From contig NZ_CP086136.1 of the NCBI RefSeq assembly GCF_017565645.3, positions 4,323,501 to 4,387,500 of the forward strand: 64,000 nt of DNA, in the 5' to 3' direction. Below are positions 30,108 through 39,532 of this stretch, one piece after another. Positions within the stretch are counted from its first letter, which is position 1; the number at the start of each line of letters is the position of its first letter. Below the pieces are notes generated by a model that had not been told where the DNA came from, made no database searches, and saw only the letters and a list, made by a program, of their open reading frames with translations. This DNA is from Bradyrhizobium barranii subsp. barranii. GTDB lineage: Bacteria > Pseudomonadota > Alphaproteobacteria > Rhizobiales > Xanthobacteraceae. Position numbers and translations under genes: made by a program.

Positions 30108-30965
30108 CTACAGCTGCGGACCAGACAGTCTAACCTCTCGCTCGGCGCGGAAGACATTGCCATACAGGTTGCTGATCCATTGCCTTCCGCTCGACGTTAC
30201 GTTCAGATAACGGATCGCCGTCGGGACTTGCGGTGCGACCTTGGTCCAGTAGAACTGCGGATATTTGTGCACCACGTCCGCGGGTGTGGCGTATCCGAGC
30301 GATTTGTTGAGCCCTATCTCTTCGAATTCATAGAAGAGCGCATTTGATTTCTTCATGTAGTTGGGATCGCCGAGCTGGCCGATCAGATCAGCGGCGCGCA
30401 GCAACAAACCTTCTTCCTCGTCCAGATCATCCTTGAGTTCGCTCGTTGGTGCGTCTGTATAGGGAAAGCGGGTATATTCGATGGCCTGGGCAACGCGCGC
30501 GGCGTCGATCTGGTCGACTGCGTCGAGGCGCTCCACCGCGAACAATTTTGAGCGATCGACGTGATAGGGCGCAAGCGCTGCATCGGAGGAGCCGACCGGC
30601 AACTCAACCGTTCGGCCGGTACCATCAACGACATAGGCGCCCTCCTGGTCTCCGTAGATGACGCCCCGAACGTAGCCGATGTCGTGGATCAGACAGGCCA
30701 GGATAAAGTGAGCGTAATCGCTGGCCGTGGTTTGCCTCAGAAGTGAGCGGCCGATCAGGATGTCGTGCCCCACCAGCGTGACCAACAGGGTGTGCTCCAC
30801 GTTGTGATACAATGCATCGCTGTTGCCGATACATTCCAGGGCCAGCTTCGCCGCGTAAGGGAGCAATTCCGGCAAGCTGGCATGCGATGAGCCGAAGCGG
30901 CCTTTTGTCTCCGAGATGAGGAACGCACCGAGCGCCTGGGACGTCAGTTCTGGAATTGTTATCAT
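30108..30965 (-). CDS. HD-domain metal-dependent phosphohydrolase, cyclic-nucleotide phosphodiesterase-like
   Basis: 285 residues from ATG 30965, with GAGGA upstream. The metal-binding pattern is YHNVEHT at about 53-59, HFILACLIHDIGYVRG with His94-Asp95, and a later Asp in LRAADLIGQLGD. YHNxxH plus HDxxY is shared by the HD superfamily and resembles the opening of class I cyclic-nucleotide phosphodiesterases. The rest is acidic and helical. It is divergent from a class III nucleotide cyclase, with an FNR-type box between them, so hydrolysis of cAMP/cGMP is a reasonable but unproven guess. Confidence 0.75.
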   Translation of the reverse strand: MITIPELTSQALGAFLISETKGRFGSSHASLPELLPYAAKLALECIGNSDALYHNVEHTLLVTLVGHDILIGRSLLRQTTASDYAHFILACLIHDIGYVRGVIYGDQEGAYVVDGTGRTVELPVGSSDAALAPYHVDRSKLFAVERLDAVDQIDAARVAQAIEYTRFPYTDAPTSELKDDLDEEEGLLLRAADLIGQLGDPNYMKKSNALFYEFEEIGLNKSLGYATPADVVHKYPQFYWTKVAPQVPTAIRYLNVTSSGRQWISNLYGNVFRAEREVRLSGPQL

Positions 30966-31143
30966 GAGCAAGGTCCTCGTCGACGAACCCCCAGTAAGCC
31001 TGCTGCAGGATCAGGAGGGAGAGGAGGCCACTGGAAGAATGCGACGCCGAGCCGGAAGTTGCCGGGCGCCGGTGAACTGAAAGGCGACGTCGCCGCCTGA
31101 AATGGGGCTGAACATGACGTGAGGCCAAAGGCGGGGGTGATGC

Positions 31144-31157
31144 TTGACCTAGATCAA
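31144..31157. promoter_or_regulatory. FNR/FixK-type box TTGAC-CTAG-ATCAA
   Basis: TTGACCTAGATCAA differs at one base from the TTGAT-N4-ATCAA consensus recognised by FNR/FixK/CRP-superfamily regulators, the main low-oxygen activators in Bradyrhizobium. It lies 179 bases upstream of the HD-domain gene and 274 bases upstream of the cyclase gene. The remaining 30966-31430 gap shows no gene. Confidence 0.6.
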
Positions 31158-31430
31158 CGTGGCTGCGGCGCATGCTACGTCTGCCCGGCAGCAACGCCCG
31201 TTTAGGGTGGTCAAAAGCCGGCGTGCGGCGCGAAGGCCAGTCAGCCGGAGGCTGACATCGGCGGACAATTCAGCCATGGCGCCAATTTGTCGCCGGACCG
31301 CGTGGCTGGTCCGCCCTAGAAAGCGCGAAGGGTGCACCGGTACGCTCGGGTTCGAATGAACTCCACCCGACGGCGGAGCGACATGTTATTCTGGCTCATT
31401 GTATTTATGTGATTATCAGGAGACCGGATC

Positions 31431-33194
31431 ATGATTCCTCAGGATCGGTTTCGCGGCCTTTTTCATAAATATCTGTTCGCGCTTTTCGTGGCTGTCGCGA
31501 TCCCACTTGCATTCAACGGCGTTATTGAAGCGTGGTTCGGCTATCGCGATCAGCGCGCGAGGCTCGACCAGTGGCTTAGCCTCCAGTCCGCATCCGCGGC
31601 CGCCGAAATTCACGATTTCATCCACGGCATCACGAGTCAGCTTGGCTGGCTGGTTCAGCTTCCATGGAGTGACGAGTTCGACGAACGCCGGCGGACCGAC
31701 GCGTTGCGCCTGCTTCGACAAGCGCCCGCCATCGTCAGTCTCACACTCCTCGACGGCAATGGCCTGGAGCGTCTCTACATCTCGCGGATCGGCCTCAATC
31801 GTATCGAGAGCCGCACGGACCGATCAGCCGATCCCGCCCTGGTTGGTGCCCGCGCAGCTCAGATCTGGTTCAGCGACGTCAGCTACAATCGAGGCTCCGA
31901 ACCGTACTTGACGGTCGGGATTGCCGGCAACCGGCCGGCTGTCGGCGCAGTCATAGCCGAAGTGAACCTCAAGCTGATTTGGGACGTGATCTCGGCGATC
32001 AAGGTCGGAAAGACCGGCTCCGCCTTCGTCCTGGACCGATCGGGTCGCCTGATCGCCCATCCCGACATCAGCCTCGTGCTCCGCGGGGCGGAGGAAGCAA
32101 CCTCCAAGCCATTTCGGGCTGTGCGGGACGCGATAGGGTCGAAAGCGGGCTTCGCAACGAGCCGGGATGCGCAAGGACACTATGTTGCCGCCAGCGCTGC
32201 TCCCGTACAGGGCCCCGACTGGACAGTCGTGGTCGTGCAGCCGCTATCCGAAGCTTACGCGCCGATCTATTCCGCCCTGTGGCGGACGGCAATGCTCCTC
32301 GCAATCAGCACCATGCTCGCAGGCATTCTTGCCTATGCATTGGCGCACCGGATGACGGAGCCGATCAAGCTGCTCGAGGAGGGCACGGAGAGGATTGGTG
32401 CCGGGTCCTTTGACCACCGCATCTCAATCCACACCGGGGACGAGTTCCAGCGTCTTGCAAACAGTTTCAACAGAATGGCGTCCGAGCTGGCGCTGGCGCA
32501 GCAGCACCAGGAGCGCATCGCCAAGCTCAAGCGGTTCCTTGCCCCCCAGGTCGCCGATCTCGTCGATCGAGCCGGCGATGACAGCGTGCTGGACGGCCGC
32601 CGTACGGAAGTCGTCGTTGTCTTCTGCGATTTGAGGGGGTTCACCGCGTTTTCAGCAGGCGCCGCGCCCGAGGACGTCATGAGCGTATTGTCGGAATATT
32701 ATGAAAGCCTTGGCAGGGTCATCACGAAATTCGAGGCAACGCTGATCAATTTCTCCGGAGACGGACTGATGGTGCTGGTGAACGCACCTGTCCCGGTCGT
32801 AGAGCCTGCATTGAGAGCCATCGATCTCGCCATCGACATGCAGACGAACGTGCAAGCCCTCATCGCCGGCTGGCGATCGCGTGGCTACCACATTGGTTTC
32901 GGAATCGGCCTTGCCAGCGGGCCGGCGACTGTCGGCCGGATCGGATACGAGGACCGGCTCGACTACACCGCCATTGGAAGCGTCGTGAATCTTGCGGCCC
33001 GGCTGTGCGCATCTGCCGCAGACAAGGAAATCCTGATCGACGCCAAAGTCGCCGCCGACGTCAAGGGCAGGCGGCCCGTTGAGGATCTCGGGGGCCGCGA
33101 GATCAAAGGATTTGACGAAGCCATTCCAGTCTTCGGAATATCCTTCGAGGCTCTCCAGCCGAGTGGCCGCGGGATGCCTGGCACAATCCGCTAG
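31431..33194 (+). CDS. Membrane adenylate/guanylate cyclase (Cache-like sensor, HAMP, class III catalytic domain)
   Basis: 587 residues from ATG 31431. An N-terminal helix (about 14-33) and a second (about 285-308, AMLLAISTMLAGILAYALAH) bracket a periplasmic dCache-like region of about 250 residues containing FVLDRSGRLIAHPD. A HAMP domain (about 309-362) leads into a class III cyclase: metal-binding Asp in VVFCDLRGFTAFS and in INFSGDGLMVLV, and DYTAIGSVVNLAARL with the transition-state Asn and Arg. Catalytic residues look complete. It should make cAMP or cGMP in response to an extracytoplasmic ligand. It is divergent from the HD-phosphohydrolase. Confidence 0.9.
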   Translation: MIPQDRFRGLFHKYLFALFVAVAIPLAFNGVIEAWFGYRDQRARLDQWLSLQSASAAAEIHDFIHGITSQLGWLVQLPWSDEFDERRRTDALRLLRQAPAIVSLTLLDGNGLERLYISRIGLNRIESRTDRSADPALVGARAAQIWFSDVSYNRGSEPYLTVGIAGNRPAVGAVIAEVNLKLIWDVISAIKVGKTGSAFVLDRSGRLIAHPDISLVLRGAEEATSKPFRAVRDAIGSKAGFATSRDAQGHYVAASAAPVQGPDWTVVVVQPLSEAYAPIYSALWRTAMLLAISTMLAGILAYALAHRMTEPIKLLEEGTERIGAGSFDHRISIHTGDEFQRLANSFNRMASELALAQQHQERIAKLKRFLAPQVADLVDRAGDDSVLDGRRTEVVVVFCDLRGFTAFSAGAAPEDVMSVLSEYYESLGRVITKFEATLINFSGDGLMVLVNAPVPVVEPALRAIDLAIDMQTNVQALIAGWRSRGYHIGFGIGLASGPATVGRIGYEDRLDYTAIGSVVNLAARLCASAADKEILIDAKVAADVKGRRPVEDLGGREIKGFDEAIPVFGISFEALQPSGRGMPGTIR

Positions 33195-33217
33195 AGACTG
33201 TTTGGGTATCCGGGGCT

Positions 33218-34279
33218 ATGCTCCGGCAAACGGCTGGCGGCAGCGGGTCCGTAGGCATGAGGTGCGCCAACCCTGAAGCAGTAACGCTACGCAGACGTCC
33301 CAGACGGCGCGATTTTCTTCTTTGGATGGCAGGCGCCGCGACGTGGACGACCGTCTCGTATGGGCAGAAGCCCTCCATGCCGGTCATTGGCTATCTTTGC
33401 CCGGAGTCACCCGAGCTCTTTGGCAGTCGACTTGAGGCTTTCCGGCAGGGACTGGAGGAAGCCGGCTTCGTCGAGGGGCGCAATGTGGCGATCGACTTTC
33501 AGTGGGCCGCCGGACAATATTCTCGATTGCCAGCCCTGGCTGCCGAATTGGTCGCCAGAAATGTAGACCTGATCGTGGCTCCTGGCGGGGCTCCCGTGGC
33601 ACTTGCCGCGAAGGGTACGGGTACGACCAAGACCATCGTGTTCGAGATGGGCGGCGACCCCGTTCAGCTACGCGTGGTGGACAGCCTGTCGCGGCCGGGC
33701 GGAAATATCACGGGGGTATCGAGCCTGAGCGTCGATGTTTCGCCAAAGCGGCTTGAGCTGATGCGCGACCTGTTGCCCACGGCGACCAGATTGGCGGTGG
33801 TCGCCAACCCGACAAGTCCGACCGCACCATCACAATTGCAGAAGCTTCAGGCGGCCGCAGAAACCCTGCGGGTTCAACTGCAGATCTATAGCGCAAGCAA
33901 GGAGGATGAATTTGAATCCGTGTTCGCGGCCGTTGCCAGGGACGGGCCAGGCGGAGTTGTGTTTACCTCCGACCCTTATTTTGCATTTCGCAGTGCCCGG
34001 CTGGCGGCTCTCGCGATGAAATATCAATTGCCCGCAATCACGCAGACCCGAGACTTTCCCGTGGCTGGAGGCTTGATGAGCTACGGAGGAGATTTCATGC
34101 AGTCGCACCGTCGCGCGGGTATCTATGCCGGACGCATTCTGTCGGGCGAGAAGCCTTCTGATCTTCCGGTTCAACTCGTCACGAAGGTGGAGCTCGTTGT
34201 CAATTTGAAGGCAGCGAAACTGCTCGGCCATCCGTTCTCCGCAGCAGTCATTGCCGGCGCGGACGAGGTGATCGAGTAA
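33218..34279 (+). CDS. ABC transporter substrate-binding protein (PF04392 type), orphan
   Basis: Up to 353 residues; ATG 33257 gives a shorter 340-residue form. The N-terminal RRRPRRRDFLLWMAGAATWT is a twin-arginine signal. The mature domain has PVIGYLCPESPELFGSR, FRQGLEEAGFVEGRNVAIDF, SLSRPGGNITGVS, a typical ABC_sub_bind family pattern. No permease or ATPase is nearby, a common situation for the many copies in Bradyrhizobium genomes. It lies 23 bases after the cyclase gene, so it may be cotranscribed. Ligand unknown. Confidence 0.85.
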   Translation: MLRQTAGGSGSVGMRCANPEAVTLRRRPRRRDFLLWMAGAATWTTVSYGQKPSMPVIGYLCPESPELFGSRLEAFRQGLEEAGFVEGRNVAIDFQWAAGQYSRLPALAAELVARNVDLIVAPGGAPVALAAKGTGTTKTIVFEMGGDPVQLRVVDSLSRPGGNITGVSSLSVDVSPKRLELMRDLLPTATRLAVVANPTSPTAPSQLQKLQAAAETLRVQLQIYSASKEDEFESVFAAVARDGPGGVVFTSDPYFAFRSARLAALAMKYQLPAITQTRDFPVAGGLMSYGGDFMQSHRRAGIYAGRILSGEKPSDLPVQLVTKVELVVNLKAAKLLGHPFSAAVIAGADEVIE

Positions 34280-34439
34280 ATCATCATGGGAACGCGCCCA
34301 GGTCGGCTTACACGAACCTGACAGGGGCGCGGGCTAGCTTGCCACGCGCTTTTTCGCTGGCCGAGGCGGCCGGAATGGTGGAAGAGAGCGAAGATGCGGC
34401 GCGAGCCGTGATTGCACCGGAACATCCGGCGGGACTGCG

Positions 34440-35114
34440 ATGCGCCTTCTGATCGTCGAGGACAATGTCGAGCTGTCGCGGCTCGTTGCCGCCGGGCTGT
34501 CGGCCGCCGGCTACCAGAGCGACATCGTGAGCACCGCGGCCGAGGCACGCGAGGCGGTCAGCAGCGTCAGCTATGCTGCGATGATCCTCGACCTCGGCTT
34601 GCCCGACGGCGATGGCCTGTCGGTGCTGCGCGAGCTGCGCCGGCAGATGGAGCCGCTGCCGGTGCTGGTGCTGACCGCGCGCGGCGGCCTGCAGGACCGC
34701 GTCAGCGGCCTGCGCAGCGGTGCCGACGACTATCTGGCAAAGCCGTTCGCCATGGAGGAGCTGGTGGCGCGGCTGGAGGCCATCCTGCGTCGGCCCGGCC
34801 AGCTGCTCGGCCGCTCGCTGCGCCTCGCCAATCTCGTCTACGACACCGAGAGCCGCCAGATCTTCGTCGACGACCAGCCGCGGATCATCTCCGCGCGCGA
34901 GACCTCGGTGCTGGAGATCCTGCTGCGCCGGCAGGGGCGGGTGGTGCCGAAGAAGAACGTCGAGGACCACATCTTCGGGCTCGAAGGCGAGGTCGCCTCC
35001 AACGCGGTCGAGGTCTACGTCTCGCGGCTGCGCAAGCAGCTCACTGAACACGGCGCCAAGGTCGTGATCCACACCATCCGCGGCGTCGGCTATCTCATGT
35101 CCGAGGAGAAATAG
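34440..35114 (+). CDS. OmpR-family response regulator (TctD/QseB-like)
   Basis: 224 residues. The receiver has the acidic pair in LLIVEDNVELSR, phospho-Asp51 in AAMILDLGLPDGDG, Thr in VLVLTARGG and Lys in DDYLAKPFAMEEL. The C-terminal winged helix (about 130-220) ends KVVIHTIRGVGYLMSEE. It is followed after one base by its kinase gene, and the two form a two-component operon. Confidence 0.93.
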   Translation: MRLLIVEDNVELSRLVAAGLSAAGYQSDIVSTAAEAREAVSSVSYAAMILDLGLPDGDGLSVLRELRRQMEPLPVLVLTARGGLQDRVSGLRSGADDYLAKPFAMEELVARLEAILRRPGQLLGRSLRLANLVYDTESRQIFVDDQPRIISARETSVLEILLRRQGRVVPKKNVEDHIFGLEGEVASNAVEVYVSRLRKQLTEHGAKVVIHTIRGVGYLMSEEK

Positions 35115-35115
35115 C

Positions 35116-36498
35116 TTGGCCGCCGCCGGGGCCTATGGCAGATCGCCGACATTCAAATCGTTGATCTGGCGCATCGTGTTCATGCACATCGTGGCGGTCG
35201 CGGTGGTCGCGATCTTCCTGCCGCTGGTGCTGTTCTGGCTGCTCAATTCCGAAGTCGACCAGCTGCACCGCGAAGCCATGCGGGCGCAGGCCGAGGTGCT
35301 GGCCGAGCGCATTGTCGCGGCGCCGGACGGCCTGCTGACGTTCAACCTGCCGGACAGCCTGCGGGGCCTCTACTCGGAAGCCTACGGCCGCTATCTCTAC
35401 GATATCCGCGATGCCGACGGCCGTTTGCTGTTTTCGTCCCGCCGCAAGACGGGAGCGGCAGCGTCGGCGCCGCCGACACTTTCCGAGACGATTTCCGGCG
35501 CCGGCGTCACCCGCATCATCGACGGCAAGATCGTGCGCATCCGCGTGGCCGAGGATCTGGCGCATCGCGACGTCATCATCGACGACATCATCTCGAACTT
35601 CTTCCGCCGGGTCGGGTGGATCACCATTCCGATCCTGCTGATCCTGCTCGCCGCCGACATCATCATCTTCCGCCGCGCCATCGCGCCATTGTGGAAGGCC
35701 TCGGAGGAGGCCAGCAATATCGGGCCGGCGCGCACCGACATCCGCCTGCCGACGGAACAGATCCCGCGCGAGATCATGCCGCTCGTCACCGCCGTGAACC
35801 AGGCGCTCGACCGGCTCGAGGACGGTTTTCGGGTGCAGCGGCAGTTCACGGCGGATGCCGCGCATCAGTTGCGCACGCCGCTCACGATCCTGCGCACGCG
35901 GATCGAGACGCTGGGCGATGGCGCCGCAAGGAAGGCGCTGCACGATGACATCGAAGGCATGAGCCGCATCGTCGCCCAGCTGCTGGAGATCGCCGAGCTC
36001 GACACCCTGGTGCTCGATCCCGGCGAGACCGCGGACCTGCGCGCCGTCTGCGCCGAGGTGGTCGGCTCCATCGCGCCGTTCGCGATCGCGCAGCACAAGG
36101 ACATCGCGCTGAAGGGCGCCGACGCACCGGTGCTGATCCACGGCAATGCGGAGATGCTCCAGCGCGCGATCTTCAACCTCGCCGAAAACGCCATCAAGTT
36201 CACGGCGAAGGATACCGCCGTCGACGTCGAGGTGCGCGAGGACGGTTCGGTGCGCGTGCGCGATTGCGGCCCTGGCATCGCGGAGACCGAGCGCGAGCTG
36301 ATCTTCCAGCGCTTCTGGCGCGCCGACCGCCAGCGCAGCGACGGTGCGGGCCTCGGGCTCTCGATCGTGCGCGGGGTCGCGGACGATCATGCCGCGACGG
36401 TGGCGGTGGAAAATCTTCCAGGCGGCGGCGCGGAGTTCACGCTGCGGTTTCGGCTGGCGGAGGGAGCCGTTGCTGCTCCCTCCCTTGGTCAGGGCTGA
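35116..36498 (+). CDS. Sensor histidine kinase (TctE/QseC-like)
   Basis: 460 residues from TTG 35116, with AGGAGAAA upstream; there is no good ATG near the N-terminus before the first helix. TM1 at about 17-40, a periplasmic domain of about 130 residues, TM2 at about 172-192, HAMP, then HisKA with the phospho-His in FTADAAHQLRTPLTILRTR. HATPase motifs are NLAENAIKFT, DCGPGIAE and GAGLGLSIVRGV. This matches the TctE/QseC group, which often senses tricarboxylates or related acids; the nearby TRAP system for acids may be a target. Convergent with the peptidase gene. Confidence 0.92.
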   Translation: MAAAGAYGRSPTFKSLIWRIVFMHIVAVAVVAIFLPLVLFWLLNSEVDQLHREAMRAQAEVLAERIVAAPDGLLTFNLPDSLRGLYSEAYGRYLYDIRDADGRLLFSSRRKTGAAASAPPTLSETISGAGVTRIIDGKIVRIRVAEDLAHRDVIIDDIISNFFRRVGWITIPILLILLAADIIIFRRAIAPLWKASEEASNIGPARTDIRLPTEQIPREIMPLVTAVNQALDRLEDGFRVQRQFTADAAHQLRTPLTILRTRIETLGDGAARKALHDDIEGMSRIVAQLLEIAELDTLVLDPGETADLRAVCAEVVGSIAPFAIAQHKDIALKGADAPVLIHGNAEMLQRAIFNLAENAIKFTAKDTAVDVEVREDGSVRVRDCGPGIAETERELIFQRFWRADRQRSDGAGLGLSIVRGVADDHAATVAVENLPGGGAEFTLRFRLAEGAVAAPSLGQG

Positions 36499-36522
36499 TC
36501 GTCGAGCCCCGCGAGCGGCGGG

Positions 36523-37809
36523 CTATTTCAGCTTGCCCGTGGACAGGTCCATGATCATGCGCGTGGCCAGATAAAGCCGCGGCACGATGCTGTTGATCTG
36601 CACATATTCGGCATCGTTGGAGTGCGCGCCGAAGCCTGACAGGCCCATGCCTTCCACCACAGCGCCGCTGGTCTTGAGCGCGGCAAATGCGGCGTCGGTG
36701 CCGCCGCCGGTCGCCTTCTTGTCGACCTTGAGGGACAGTCCGATCTCCCCATAGATCGTCTTGCCGTAGGCCGCGACGCGGCGCGAGGCGTCGTTGGCCT
36801 CCAGCGGCGGGCGGCGCACCTCGAATTTCAGCTCGACCCTGGAGTCGGGCAGCAGGCGATTCTTGATCTTCTCCTGCAGCGCCTTCTGCAACTCATCGAA
36901 ATCGGCGACCTTGAGCGCACGCGCATCGGCCTGGGCCGAGGCGTCGGCCGGGATCACGTTGCGGTTGGTGCCGGCCTTCGAGACCGTCCAGTTCAGCTTC
37001 AGGCCCTGCTCGGGCTTGGACAGGTCCTTCATCTGCAGCACCTGGTGCGAGAGCTCGTACAACGCGTTGATACCGCCCTCAGGCCGAGCGCCCGCGTGCG
37101 AGGACTTGCCATGCACCGTAAGATAGGCCGAGCCGATGCCGCTGGTGGCAAGGCGCAGCGTGCCGTCGGTGCCGCCGCCCTCGAACGAAAACACCACGTC
37201 CTGATCCGCGGCGAATTTGGTGATGGTGCTGCGCCAGCCGGGCGAGGAGATCTCCTCGTCGCCATTGGTGAGCACCGTGAGCGTGCCGTAATCCTTGAAA
37301 TTGAGTTTCTGGAGCATCGCCACGGTATGGAGAATGAGCGCGACGCCCTGCTTGTCGTCAGCAATGCCGAGGCCGTAGGCCTTGTCGCCGTCGACGCGGA
37401 ACGGCTGGTCCTTCAGCATGCCCTTCAGGTACACCGTGTCCATGTGGGCGATTAGCATGATCTTCTTGCTGCCGGTGCCCTTGAACACGGCGTGCACGGC
37501 CGGGCCGATTGTCTCGGGCGTGTCGTCGAGGCGATAGACGTCGGTGGGGTGCAATATCTCCACCGTGCCACCGAGCTGCTTGAGCTGGCCGGCAACGCGC
37601 TCGGCGATCTGGTTCAAGCCGTCGATGTCCTTGCTGCCGGATTCGATGCTGACGAGGTCGCGCAGCGTGTCGAGCAGCGGCTGCTGCTCCTTTTGCGCCA
37701 GCGCATGGACATCGCTCATCGGTTGCGCATGCGCAAACGTTGCGGCACATGCCAGCCAGAGCGACGCGATCAAGGGGGCGAGCGACGGAGCGGGGAGCGA
37801 TCGGGACAT
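36523..37809 (-). CDS. Periplasmic M20 family metallopeptidase (carboxypeptidase G2-like)
   Basis: 428 residues from ATG 37809; 27 more codons upstream are open but a signal peptide starts here (SLPAPSLAPLIASLWLA ... TFAHA). The dinuclear zinc motifs are complete: His in LIAHMDTVY, bridging Asp in LGIADDKQG, catalytic Glu-Glu in LTNGDEEISSPG, and a late His in GFGAHSNDAEY. The dimerisation domain has LTVHGKSSHAGARPEGG. Members remove C-terminal glutamate from folates or cleave small peptides in the periplasm. Lies 121 bases after the TRAP large permease. Confidence 0.9.
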   Translation of the reverse strand: MSRSLPAPSLAPLIASLWLACAATFAHAQPMSDVHALAQKEQQPLLDTLRDLVSIESGSKDIDGLNQIAERVAGQLKQLGGTVEILHPTDVYRLDDTPETIGPAVHAVFKGTGSKKIMLIAHMDTVYLKGMLKDQPFRVDGDKAYGLGIADDKQGVALILHTVAMLQKLNFKDYGTLTVLTNGDEEISSPGWRSTITKFAADQDVVFSFEGGGTDGTLRLATSGIGSAYLTVHGKSSHAGARPEGGINALYELSHQVLQMKDLSKPEQGLKLNWTVSKAGTNRNVIPADASAQADARALKVADFDELQKALQEKIKNRLLPDSRVELKFEVRRPPLEANDASRRVAAYGKTIYGEIGLSLKVDKKATGGGTDAAFAALKTSGAVVEGMGLSGFGAHSNDAEYVQINSIVPRLYLATRMIMDLSTGKLK

Positions 37810-37930
37810 GCGCGGCGGTCCATCAGTTGGAGGATGGCCCGGTATGCCCGTGTTTGCGGCGCTTGTCACGCGCGCGAGCGCGCGCGTCATGAACCGCCGA
37901 GGCGGAACATGACGACGATGGTTATGGCCG

Positions 37931-39532
37931 CTACTTCTGCGGCGGTCCGAGATCCAGCGGCGGCAGGTCGATCTGCGGCACCTCGATCTTGACCTTGTCG
38001 AGGTCGACGTTGAGCGGCTTGTCGAGCAGGCCCGTCACCGTGATCGGGAAGATGATCACGAGCAGCACCATGATCAGCTGCAGGCCGATCCAGGGGATTG
38101 CGCCCCAATAGATGTCGGAGCTCTTCACTTCCTTCGGCGCCACGCCGCGCAGATAGAACAGCGCGAAGCCGAACGGGGGATGCAGGAACGAGGTCTGCAT
38201 GTTCACGCACAGCATCACGCCGAACCAGATCAGCGCCGCGTCCGGTCCCACCACCGGGGCGAGGACCTTCTGCGCGATCGGCGCGATCATCGGCAGGATG
38301 ATGAAGGCGATCTCGAAGAAGTCGAGGAAGAAGGCCAGGAAGAAGATGAAGAGGTTGATGAAGATCAGGAAGCCCCACACGCCGCCGGGCAGCGAGGTCA
38401 GCAGATGCTCGAGCCAGACGCCGCCGGAGACGCCAAGGAACACCACCGAGAAGCAGGTCGAGCCGATCAGGATGAAGGTGACCATGCAGGTGAGGCGCAT
38501 GGTGGACTCGTAGCCCTGCTTGATCAGGTCGCGCAGCTCGGGGATGCGTGCCGCCTGGATGCAGATCCACGCCACGGCGAGATAGGTGACGGCGAACGAG
38601 AGCCTGAAGACCAGATTCTCGGTGAACAGCATCGCGACGATGGTGCCGACGCCGGCGGCGATCACGCCGCCGATCAGGATCATGCGGTCCTTCGAGGTGA
38701 AGTCCTTGTGATGGATCGCGGCGAGCACGATGGCGCCGACCGCGCCCATCGCGCCGGCTTCGGTCGGGGTCGCGAGGCCCATCATCATGGTGCCGAGCAC
38801 GACGAAGATCAGCACGGCCGAGGGGATGATGCCCATCAGGCACTTCTTCCACAGCGCCCAGCCGGTCAGCGTGCGCGCTTCCTTCGGCACCGGCGGCACG
38901 TGGCTCGGCTTGATCAGGCCGAGGATGAAGGTGTAGCCGGCGAACAGCATGATCTGGAACACCGAGGGGCCCCAGGCGCCGAGATACATGTCGCCGACCG
39001 ACTTGCCGAGCTGGTCGGCGAGCACGATCAGCACCAGCGAGGGCGGCACCAGCTGCGTGATCGTGCCGGAGGCAGCGAGCACGCCGGTGATGTAGCGCAT
39101 GTTGTAGCCGTAGCGGATCATCACCGGCATCGAGATCAGCGCCATGGCGATGACCTGCGCCGCCACCGTGCCGGTGATGGCGCCGAGGATGAAGCCGACG
39201 ATGATCACGGAATAGCCGAGGCCGCCGCGGACCGGGCCGAACAGCTGGCCCATCGAGTCCAGCATATCTTCGGCTAGTCCACATCTCTCTAATATGGCGC
39301 CCATGAAGGTGAAGAACGGGATCGCGAGCAGCAGCTCGTTGGAAAGCACGCTGCCGAACACGCGGCCGGGAATCGCCTGGAGGAAGTTGAGGTCGAAGAA
39401 TCCGAGATAAATGGACAGGAAGCCGAAGGATAAGCCGACCGCCGCGAGCGTGAACGCGACGGGGAAGCCGATCAGCATCGCCAGAACCAGGCCGCCGAAC
39501 ATCAGCGGCGGCATCATTTCCAGCGTAATCAT
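37931..39532 (-). CDS. TRAP transporter large permease, DctM family
   Basis: 533 residues, longer than the usual 430 because of an inserted hydrophobic/soluble segment around 220-330, as in the long subfamily found with TakP-type binding proteins. GFILGAITGTVAAQVIAMAL, TPTEAGAMGAVGAIVLAAIH and LIFINLFIFFLAFFLDFFE mark the membrane core. It overlaps the small permease gene by four bases (ATGA). The pair forms the Na+-driven channel; the probable binding protein gene is at 26925-28016. Confidence 0.92.
   Translation of the reverse strand: MITLEMMPPLMFGGLVLAMLIGFPVAFTLAAVGLSFGFLSIYLGFFDLNFLQAIPGRVFGSVLSNELLLAIPFFTFMGAILERCGLAEDMLDSMGQLFGPVRGGLGYSVIIVGFILGAITGTVAAQVIAMALISMPVMIRYGYNMRYITGVLAASGTITQLVPPSLVLIVLADQLGKSVGDMYLGAWGPSVFQIMLFAGYTFILGLIKPSHVPPVPKEARTLTGWALWKKCLMGIIPSAVLIFVVLGTMMMGLATPTEAGAMGAVGAIVLAAIHHKDFTSKDRMILIGGVIAAGVGTIVAMLFTENLVFRLSFAVTYLAVAWICIQAARIPELRDLIKQGYESTMRLTCMVTFILIGSTCFSVVFLGVSGGVWLEHLLTSLPGGVWGFLIFINLFIFFLAFFLDFFEIAFIILPMIAPIAQKVLAPVVGPDAALIWFGVMLCVNMQTSFLHPPFGFALFYLRGVAPKEVKSSDIYWGAIPWIGLQLIMVLLVIIFPITVTGLLDKPLNVDLDKVKIEVPQIDLPPLDLGPPQK

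Noticed and set aside
29648..30163. 171-codon minus strand ORF
   Set aside because: Out of frame with the signal-peptide gene, no ribosome site, composition of a chance ORF.
31340..31360. GGTTCGAAT tRNA T-arm-like string
   Set aside because: No matching acceptor or anticodon stems around it; no tRNA or rRNA gene was found in the window.
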